NCBI RefSeq assembly: GCF_023078275.1
Contig: NC_062998.1
Location: 13,963,916 to 14,027,915, forward strand
Length of the DNA stretch: 64,000 nucleotides
DNA from: Leguminivora glycinivorella
Lineage: Eukaryota; Arthropoda; Insecta; Lepidoptera; Tortricidae
Direction of reading: 5' to 3'
Notes under the pieces: generated by a model
The model's database searches: none
Seen by the model: only the letters and a program-made list of their open reading frames with translations
Told to the model about the DNA's origin: nothing
Shown: in pieces, positions 20,833 through 30,700 of the stretch
Position numbering within the stretch: the first letter of the stretch is position 1
Layout: each line of letters opens with the position of its first letter
Position numbers and translations under genes: made by a program

Positions 20833-23047
20833 TGTAACGGACCACACAGTCCTCGGTTCAAATCATAAGATATAACTATAATAATTATGCTTAGAAACAA
20901 ATGCATACAGAGATAAAAACTTAAAAATTGCAAATAAATAAAACGAAAACAACTTACATACGAAATGGAATTCCAACAAATTAAAAATAGAAATTCTCGG
21001 AATTAAAACCGGCACAATAGGCGTTTTAGGCACAATAGGCAAAATCGGCACAATAGGCGTTTTAGGCACAATAGGCAAAACCGGCACAATAGGCGTTTTA
21101 GGCACAACTGGCGAAATCAGACATTATTTGCCATAAAACAACACAGCGCATGCGTTAAAATCGGGACAATAAAACTCAGAGCGCAGCGTCAGAGAGGGCA
21201 GTCGGCTAGGGAACGTTGAGGTGCTCACTTCAGAAGAATTGGTGAAGTCATTCGACTAGGGAGCATTGAAGGGAACACATCAGTAGTTTAAGAAGGAAGC
21301 GGACTTGAGGCACGAGCATTGAGAGGTTGGAGACTGGCGAGAAGGTATCTTGGTAAATTAGACTTGAAGACTACAAGTAAGTGTCCAGATTGTTTATTTT
21401 GAATGTGTTTATATTTGTAATTTTAGATTAATGCTATTATCTGAAGGTGATAAATTTTAATATTGGTACTTATTCATTTCATATGAACAAGATATTCATG
21501 AATGTTATATTTATGTGGTAATTATTTAAAGACGTACAAATTTCAATTTATTTATTACATACAATTAACTCTAACGGTTAATTTGGAATATTATTGATTG
21601 AGATCTGAATATCTCTAATATGACTACTACATGAAACAAAATAGATACATAAAATATTACACATATTTACTTTATGTATATACACTTCTATTAGCTAGAA
21701 TCTCTTTGGGTGATTAGAAGGATCTCCATACTATAGTCTCACTCCTAAGTAAAATAATTTTGCTATTCCAATGAAAGTAGGATTAATAACTTTATTTATT
21801 GTTCATAACATGTAAACTTTATTAGAGTTAAAGGATAACTTGTGGGAATTAATACTAATACTAAATACTAGGGAGGCATAGGACATCTATGGATGTTAGG
21901 ATCCTGTCGCTATCAAGGAGAATCATTGATATAAAAATAAGATTGTTCACAAAAGTTGAATCATTGACACTGGCCTCGAGATTGGCAGACTTTGGAATCA
22001 TCATTCCATTTTCATAATATGGTTAACGATAACGTTGTCTGGGAGACCAAACAATTCTAGCATTGACTAGTGAAACACGATGTCAAGCAATGGACCACTA
22101 TACTCGGAACGTGGGAAATTGCACGCATATAGAATTTATATTTTGTGATCTTGGACAACCTTCGATGGCTATGGCCGAACCAAAATATATATATGGGATG
22201 GCGTGTGAGTCTGGGGTTTTGTCGTTCGAAAGGCTAGATCAATGAAGTATTTGTCTTAGTATCAAAAGAAGGTCAATGAATAGGCCCAATAAAGGGTATC
22301 AAAATAGATATTCTGTTTCCTTGATAGACCAGGGGTAGGCAGAGCAGTTTCTATCCTGACGTTAGAGGACTTGGTTGCAGAAACATCCCAAAACATATAA
22401 AATTATACCGGGATTAAAGGATCCTTGATTAAATATTTGATATCTACTATTATGGTAGTACATTTTTAAGTAGAGCAAAGACACTTTACATCAGTTTACT
22501 TTTGTTCTAAGGATCCCATTTGTTCAATGTTTGATAAAGCATAAATTGAACCAGCAACCTAGTTTGTACATATGCTCGAGCGAGGTCCTTATAATAGGCT
22601 ATATTATATTATACACCTATTATTCCTACGTATAAGGGACTCGTGGGTCGGAAACAATTAACCCCATTTTAAATAATGTCTTGTATTTATTTTTAATATA
22701 TTTCCTGTATTTATATTCCTTACACAATTTTACTATTCTCACACACTTTTATCTCAACGCACTAAATTCTTTCACAAATGACGTTCTCTCAGCTTATTAT
22801 ACCTCAAGTGAATATATTACTGCCTTAGTTTTATCAACTTAAATTTACCCCTAATAGCAAGTTCCTAAAGGTAAAAAGAATCTGGATTGCTACGCACAAC
22901 TACGGGGTCCTACCACTTACTAGACGATCACAGTATTTGTTTTAATGGCCAATTTTTAATAGTGTATTGTTTTAATTAGGGCTAACAATTTGGACTTAAG
23001 TTAGGTAATTTAGGGTGTAATTAATTAAGGAGAAGCGGGGTGTTATA
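20833..23047 (+). repeat. 3' LTR (2,215 bp)
   Basis: The partner of 9643-11857, offset by exactly 11,190 bp with no indel noticed. The three 36-bp units recur at 21005-21112. Near-identity implies a recent insertion, because the two LTRs of a new copy start identical. Confidence 0.85.
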
Positions 23048-23289
23048 TGCTTTCCTGACTTGGCCACTATAGTGCCCCATTTTGTTTGTTATTTTATGGA
23101 CATATGATATTCACGTTCAGCCACACGTAACTATACTAGGGTGCGACTACGAAAGTTCAACCATTTGTCCCTTTCGCACTCTGTCTGACGAAATCCATAA
23201 ATTTTGTTTTGAGTTAATCTTCAAATTACGGCATTACTATGAAAAAAAATTTCGCGCTCGCTACTCTCGCGATTTAATTTCCTACGATG

Positions 23290-23800
23290 TGAATCTTCTT
23301 CCCAAGGGCGCCGAAAATGTATGCCCTAGCGGTGAACTAGTGGCACCTCGTACAACTGGTCGCCAAACCCATCGCAATAATGTTCCAGGGGAAACTGCGG
23401 AGATATACTACCGGCGAAACGTATAATATGCTTTCTTGGAAAATTTGATATCCGAGGTAGATCCGAGTCATTTGTCAACCGTGGAGCCTGAAAAAAACCT
23501 AGACCTGCTATTGGGGCCATCGACCAGTGTGATCTAAATTTCTTTCCTTGGATCAGAAAGTTGCTATTGATACTGTCAAAGTGGCCAGTATCAACAGCAA
23601 CTGCTGAAAGAAGTTTTTCAATCTTAAAAAGGTTAAAAACATTTTTGCGTAATAGGACGGAACAAGAGCGCCTCACGGGGCTAGCCCTTATGTCTATCCA
23701 TAGGGAAATAGCTGCCGTTATAATAGACGCTAATGATATTGTCAATCAACTAATTTTAAGAAGAAAACGATTAATAGTTATTTGTTATACAAGGGGGGCA
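23290..23800 (+). pseudogene. hAT-superfamily transposase remnant (C-terminal part)
   Basis: Two frames hold transposase pieces. A segment at about 23,335-23,425 reads PRTTGRQTHRNN with a YYRRNV box, as in ZMYM1-like hAT proteins. A segment at 23,555-23,760 is the dimerisation domain (KWPVSTATAERSFSILKRLK, then TGLALMSIHREI). Between them about 100 bp is out of frame and much of the catalytic region is missing. No terminal repeats were recognised nearby. An inactive fossil. Confidence 0.75.
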
Positions 23801-24190
23801 AAGTTGTATTTTAACGCCGAGTGTGAAATTGAAAAACGAGCAAGTGAAAGGATTCTATAGTTGAACCACGAGCGGAGCCAGTGGTTCGAGAATAGAATCC
23901 TGAACTTGCGAGTTTTTAACACACGAGAAGTAAAATACATTTGCACCCGAGTGTAACACAAAACTTTTCCCCTCACTAATAGCGAGGAAACTACAACGCA
24001 AAAAATGCGTTTATCACTTATCACTGCTTCCAGGTAGTTCCACAGGTGGTAAATCATCTTTATTACTAGATTCACCTACTTTTATCAATTTTAAAGCAAT
24101 TAATTTGACTTTATTCAAGGTTAACTTACTTTACCCACTAGTGGATAAAATGCGTTTTTATATTGCTGTCAGCAGTGCCTGTAACAAAAG
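23771..24190 (+). repeat. Dispersed repeat R1, copy A
   Basis: It starts TTAATAGTTATTTGTTATAC, contains the near-palindrome GGATTCTATAGTTGAACCAC with CGAGAATAGAATCC, and runs to CACTAGTGGATAAAATGCG. A second copy is at 53,916-54,418 and a diverged 5' part at 36,049-36,175. Non-coding; family unknown to me. Confidence 0.7.
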
Positions 24191-24437
24191 TTAAATGTTT
24201 AGTAAAATGACGTGAACTAGCAGGATTAAATGGAAGTAAAAGTGCTGCCATGTTTAAGTGTTTTACTTCAAACATGTGACAGATTACGAAGGAAGTGGCG
24301 CCCTCATTTAAATTTAATTATTTTTATGTCACACTGTATGTTACTGCAGACGCTTATGACATTCTGAATTCAGAACCACAAATAATTATTTAGATGTAAA
24401 TCGTGATTATGATTATTTATGATTTGCTGAAGCTATT

Positions 24438-24584
24438 ACGGCTCAGCCACGACATTGGTCTAAGCGCGACAGCGGGGAGCGGCGGCCATACATTGGAGCG
24501 AGATACAGCGATAGGACTTTTCATTCGCACGTATGGCTGCCGCTCACCGCTGTCGCGCTTAGACCAATGTCGTGGCTGAGCCGT
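24438..24584. mobile_element. 147-bp MITE with ~54-bp inverted arms
   Basis: The left arm ACGGCTCAGCCACGACATTG, continuing to GTCTAAGCGCGACAGCGG, is mirrored at 24531-24584 with about three mismatches. It ends 40 bp beyond the 3' end of SLC7 exon 6, inside the following intron. Confidence 0.8.
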
Positions 24585-24623
24585 TCGGTATAATTGGAAC
24601 TGTATAAAAATATGCAAACTAAC

Positions 24624-24720
24624 CTGAAAAGCTACCGCTGGAGCTGGTGTCAGTCTTTTCATATTTACATACGAAAATACTTCTAACATATGTCCACCTT
24701 TAGCTGCTGTATAACATACC
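24624..24720 (-). CDS. SLC7 coding exon 6 (last one visible)
   Basis: Acceptor TGGTTGCAG/GGTATG; it completes the split Arg codon from exon 5. It reads VCYTAAKGGHMLEVFSYVNM and RLTPAPAVAFQ, ending in phase 0 at CAG/GTTAGT. Intron 5 before it is only 157 bp. Confidence 0.85.
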
Positions 24721-27700
24721 CTGCAACCAAACACAATAAACATTCCAATTTACGTATATACTATGAAAAGATAACATTTTCAGTAGAAAAGCATCCCTAC
24801 ATTTTTTAATTTGTTCACCTCTTTTACTGACAGAGCGGGCTTACCAGAGTATGTCTACTTTTTTTACTATTTCTTACCTGGTCACACCGAATTGAACACT
24901 CATAGCACATCCGAACGTAGCAATAGCCACACCAAGCGGTATCAAAAAGCTGGCAGGGCCCAGCACGCGATTGCCAAACTCGACGGCCACGGCCGGCACA
25001 CTAGTCATGTCCTCGAAGTTTAGAACCGTCATGTAGGCTACGTTCATGAACACGTAGAGGCCTGTGATCAGGGGAACCGCTATGGATATACTGAGGGGGA
25101 CGTTTCTGGAAAATAAAATGTTGTTAGTTAGTACATGACATGATGTTTTTTTGGGATCGAAGTTCAGGATTCGAGTAGGTATCTATTTGATAGATAGATA
25201 AAAACTTTATTAAACATGTAAAATCGGGTAACTCACGTGAAATTGTCTGCGTCGGGATACCATCGGCTTCGGGCGTGCTCAATGAAAATGCTCCTCGTTA
25301 CGGAGAGAAACATGTCGAGCGACCTTCGACAATTTCACGTAAGTTATACCCGATTTTACATGTTTAATAATATGTCAGTGTCTCACGGTAGTAAAACTTT
25401 ATTTGAATGCTGCACTAACACACTATTTTATTCTACGATGGCCCTAAATATCACTACGTGACGCGGAGAATCCATATGACAGTTTCCTCAAAACATTTTT
25501 ATATAGATAAGACTTGGTTACAAAACGTTCATGCTAGTCTAGTGATACTCAACCTGCGGCAGGTTACATGCTGTCCATCGTATCTCCATGCGCGGATCCA
25601 GGGGGGGTGTCATGGGGGTCATGACCCCCCCCCCCTGGAGCCTAAGTTGGCCATACAAATAGACCACGTGACACCCCCCCCTGGGCACGAAGCTGGATCC
25701 GCGCTTGCGTATCTCTGTGGCCCTGGTATTCATTCTTGCTGACTGAATTATCTAAGCAAATTTATCTTGCGACCCGGGTCACCAGGCAGAACCGTCTTAA
25801 AATGGCCCTCATAAAAAGGTTAACACATTCACTACCAGGAAAAAAATGGCGCACTACGTCTGAAACCGGTCGCAATCTATAACCGCCAGCTTGTGGCGAC
25901 AACCACGGCATCTGGAAGTGCAAACCAGGCAGGCAAGCATGGTCGCGCGATAAATGATAAAATCCTACCCAGGCCGACCCTATAGAATTTACGTCTACTG
26001 CGATAATCATAATCATAATCAGATAGGGATTATCATTTATCGCGCGGCCATACTTGCCTGCCAGGTGGGTTCTTGGTTACGAAAGTGTTAAATTTAGAAA
26101 TACAGAGTAAACCTACACAGCAGGGTTGATGATCTCCTCCGTAACGACGGTGACGCTGTTCCAACCGTCATAAGCCCATAGACCCGAGTACAGAGCAAGC
26201 GCTATCCCGCCGGGGTTGGTCGTGCTGCCTTCGAAACCTTTGTTGAGGTTCGCAGTGTTGCCTGTAAAGAAAAGTAAAAGCGGGTAAGTACGGTCACGGA
26301 CTTTAATTGTTGATCCACTTGTAGCTCATTTTGTACTGGACACGTCATAGCTTAACTATGAAATAACAAAATTATTGTGGCCTCTAAACGTGTCCGTGAG
26401 TGAGACTTCCGCTTGTCACTTTCAGCTTTGAGAAATGGGCCACTGGTCTTCCATTAAGAAGAGTCCCGTGTGCTTTAAGAGCAATAAGGTACTTTCTATC
26501 AGAAATTTGAACAGGATCTTTGGTAAGAGATCTTAATTTGCAATAAGCATAAGTACTCTAAGATGGAGATGGAATGCCACGTATTCGCTACGTGCATAAC
26601 GGGTGTTTTCAACCCCCGACGCAAAAACGACGGGGTGTTACAAGTTTGACGTGTCTGTCTGTGGCATCGTAGCTCCCGAACGGATGAACCGATTTAGTTA
26701 TTTTTTGTCTGAAAGCTGAGTTAGTCGGGAGTGTTCTTAGCTATGTTTCATGAAAATCGGTCTACTATATCGCGCTCGGGGGATTTTTCAAAATTTTAAT
26801 ATCGTGGTTATTCCATTATAAATTATATGGTGTCATTAGTTCCAACGGCCGCTACTGGCGTGTGTGGTCTTTTTCTTTTTGTAAGCAGAGATCCCAGCAT
26901 CTCCATCATAAATCTGTAGTCAGACTAGTATGTACTGAGTAATAATCAATTTTCTTGGTTAAAAAAAAAGTGGTACCTTCTTACCTCTAGCTATCTCATA
27001 TATCCCGCCTCCTATGACGACGAGGCATGCGAACACCTTACACACTCCGAACACATTCTGCACCTTCACGAACAGCTTCACACTCGTTATGTTGATGTAC
27101 GTCATCACAACTGAAACATTCTTACTTTATCAGTCATCACACTGTTATGTAACAGTAACACGATGCAGATGTAGTACGAAAAGATTTGCATTAGTATTGT
27201 TGCGGAAACGTACGAACGTGTCGTGCTATTTCAATCAGTCTCAGTACAAGATGTACTGACATTGACTGAAATAGCATGACAAATACGAACGTTTCCGGAA
27301 AAATACGAAGGAAAACCTTTTCGCACTACATTTGTAGGTACCGAGGAGTCATTTGAAGTCAGAGGTTATATAACATTTATCGTCTATGAATTAATTTTTA
27401 GGGTTCCGTACCTCAAAATGGAAAAACGGGACCCTTATAGAATCACTCGTGCGTCTGCCACAGCCAATTTTCTCCTAAACGACTAAACCAACTTGAAATT
27501 TGGTAGGTACACAATACACATACCTATGTAAACTTGTACCCGCTGGGCGGGTTCTCGCTGTACAAGCGGTCGATGATAAATTACGACCAGTTTCTGACGT
27601 AGTGAGACATTTTTGGTAGCCAATGTGTTAACAAAAAAGACTATGTGGCCAACAGAGACGACGGCCTAGCCTAGGAATCCAGAATCAAGGGCGCCTAAGC

Positions 27701-30700
27701 AAAAAAAACGTAAATAAAACAAAAATGTGCTTTCGAGGCCTTTTATTACTGTTATAATAAAACATTATTCAGAGTATATAACTATGAGACAATTGTAGTT
27801 TATTTAATAACTAAGTAACACAATATTATATAAGTCAGTCAATTAGTCCCTACCCTACACATAGGGCAAGTGCCTTCATATAATCACTGACAGTCCTATG
27901 CCTGCCGACATATTGTCAGCAAAAGGGTGAAATAACCCAGCTGGAGCTGTAAACAATAAAAAACATATAGCAAGCTAACCCAGACATGGTTAGCATGCTA
28001 TTTTTTTATTGTTTACAGCAGACTAAATATGTTTGGGAACCCTTGTCATAATCATGAAATCAAGAATATAATCTACCTATACTCAAAAGTCTAAAAAGCT
28101 AATTTGACCTCCATTTTGTTGTATGGGTTGGCAGATGTAATGTTCTTGTCTTTAAGCAATTCCATCAGATGATAGTTCTCTGGAGTCACCTGGATGTAGC
28201 CACTGGAAGTCTGATCCATTTTTTCTTTCATCAGTTCCTGAAAGAAAGAAAATGTTTTGTATAGCTAAAAGTGCTAGAACTTATATATATATTGTTGTGA
28301 CAAGTTTAATGCTTAATTTGGCACAAAGCTTGTGGTTGTGGATTCAACTCTTTGGCACTAAATAGTACTAAATATTGCTACGAAAAATATGAAACAAAAG
28401 AGATTCAAATATGTTGTACGCCCTGTCATACACTGCCAGAATAAGCTAAGTTTTGGGAACATGTACCTTTGTTACCTTTCTCATTCCACAAAGCTGTTTG
28501 ATCTTCATGGTAGAAGTCTTTGTTTGTTCAAATAAAATAAATAAATATGCTAATATAAAGTTAATCATACTGCTAAAACTCCCATAATGGCATCAGAAGC
28601 CCCAGGGAAGAGTGAATGTATGAGACCAAGCAGCTCTGTCTTCATGGTGCGGAAGCGTTGCTTGGCGTGCTGCAGATGGTCGGGCTGCACAGCGCGCCTT
28701 CCTGCCCATGGCCGCGACTTGGCTTCTTGGACTATCTTGATACTTGCTTTCAATCTAAAAAAATGTTTCAATAATTCAACAGCTGTGTTATATGACGGAT
28801 AAACAATACACAATCTAAATTAATGTAATTGGGCAGCCTACAATTGTTTTAATAAGCACACAATCACCACTATTGTACTAATTTGTTTAATTTATTTAAT
28901 GTTTCATCATCTTTTTCAAAACATCCACTGAAATTGGGTACACCAAATTAATGTAATCTTAATTAAAAAGTCCTAATTATGTATCCAGAAACTCACCTGT
29001 TATTTTCATTGTAAACGTCTTGGACTGCGCCAGCAGTAAATGCTGTAAGCTCTTCCACTTGTACTATTTTGTCTTTAAGTTCAGTCAAAAATGTGCTAGT
29101 GTTCACATTACTATCAGTAATAATTGGCGTTTCTTCGTTCTGGATGTGCTTAGCCAGACTTTCAATGCTACACAACATCTTTTCGTTAACATTGTGGGAA
29201 TTGATTGTCCTTATGTCCAGAGGTTCGATGTTGTCTATAATGTAACATAACTCTTTGCATTGTGATTGTAACGCTTTTATTTCATTGTTCAATAGTTGAC
29301 ACGTCTGTTCGTTGGTCTCGTTAGACATTCTGTAAGATATTATAAACATAGTAGACAAAGCATAACAAAAAATAATAACATAAAGTTATAAAAGGCATTT
29401 CAAATAAAAGTAAACTGTAACTTACTTTGTAATGTAACCAATTCAAACTGAGTAATATAGGATTCTTGGAATTCGCACAAAACACGTTTAATACCAGCGT
29501 AATAGATTATTTTAACACAAAGCTAAGTTGCGACGAGAAGTCGTTCGGTGGCGTGGCGTAGCGTCGGTTCGCGTTTGAATGTTGACAGTTGACGTTGACA
29601 GTACTAGTGATGTGGAGATATAGTGGGTAAGAAAAATAATCGATAGTTTTTAGGAATCGATTTTTTTTGTATACATAAAGGATATAGTTTTAAGGAATAT
29701 TTTCGAACCAGGCAAATAAAAATATTTGTAAAAAGTCTTAATTACCTACGCTGCCTACCAATCGCATGATTAAATACCCGACTGCACCATTATTAGATAA
29801 TATTTTCAGTACAGATGGTGCTTTTTTACGCACTAGTGCGAGAAGTGGTTCATTTCTTGTCAGGTCGAAACTTCGGAGGGCCATCTGTACTGAAAAACGT
29901 CGTTCAATCAACAACAATCCCTTCGGTCGTGTTTTAATTTATCGCCACTCGTTTCGAACTTCCTTTTTTCCGCACTTGTATCGTAAAGTACTGTTTCGTG
30001 GAATGAAGGTGGCTATTATTATATGTATAGTAATTAGAATATAAATTAAATTGAAATACTTACATAAAGCTGACAGGGATGCCAGCTTAATGGCTTGAGC
30101 TCGACTTTCAGCCGGTATATCAATTGAAAATGGTTGAATGGCGTACGCAGCAAATGTCATAACAATAATTGCAACTTCTGCTGGTCTTAAAATCATGACA
30201 TATATCCATGCGCAAGTAAATGCTGGGAGAGGCCCCCAAAATTTATGACATTTGCTAAATGCTTCTTGGAAGTATGCATACTCTGCACCGGATTTGTTAA
30301 CTACCGTTCCTAATTCTGCGAATGATAATGCTCCTGAAAACAAAAAGGGATAAAAAATATTATTATTATAGCAATTACATCAACTCAGAAAACTATGACA
30401 TGTTTTTGACGTGATAACGTCTAATAACTCGTTACTACGGGCTGCATGCACGAAAAAGATGACGTCATTGTCCCGTTCCTCAAGGCCACCAAGCAAGAGC
30501 AAGTGGTTTGTGTATGGACGGTTGGGGTATAAGCAAAAGGGGCCCGATTTTAGGACTTAGAAAATTTTTGTTAAAAATTTTCATTTATTATTTTTGAGTG
30601 TTTGTAATTTAAAAACATGAAAGATTGCATTAAAATAAGCATCTTTTATAGAATGAAGTTGCTTGAAAAATCTACTTATTTAGGAGTTAGAGCAGTACGA

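Larger units (their letters stand above)
9643..23047 (+). mobile_element. Non-autonomous large LTR element (LARD-type), no gag/pol
   Basis: A 13,405-bp unit with two 2,215-bp direct repeats at a constant offset of 11,190 bp. The 4-bp duplication TGCT sits at 9639-9642 and 23048-23051. A purine-rich AAAAGGGGCAGA tract lies immediately before the second repeat. The repeat ends are TGTAAC..GTTATA. These features fit an LTR retrotransposon. The 8,975-bp interior has no open frame over about 120 codons and no RT, integrase, protease or Gag motif in either strand's translations. By analogy with plant LARDs it would be mobilised by proteins supplied in trans. No canonical TGG primer-binding site follows the 5' LTR, so the primer is unknown. 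It may lie in an intron of the SLC7 gene to its right. Confidence 0.8.

Noticed and set aside
28587..28802. Plus-strand frame opposite the CENP-K-like exon 2
   Set aside because: It is a shadow of the real minus-strand exon.
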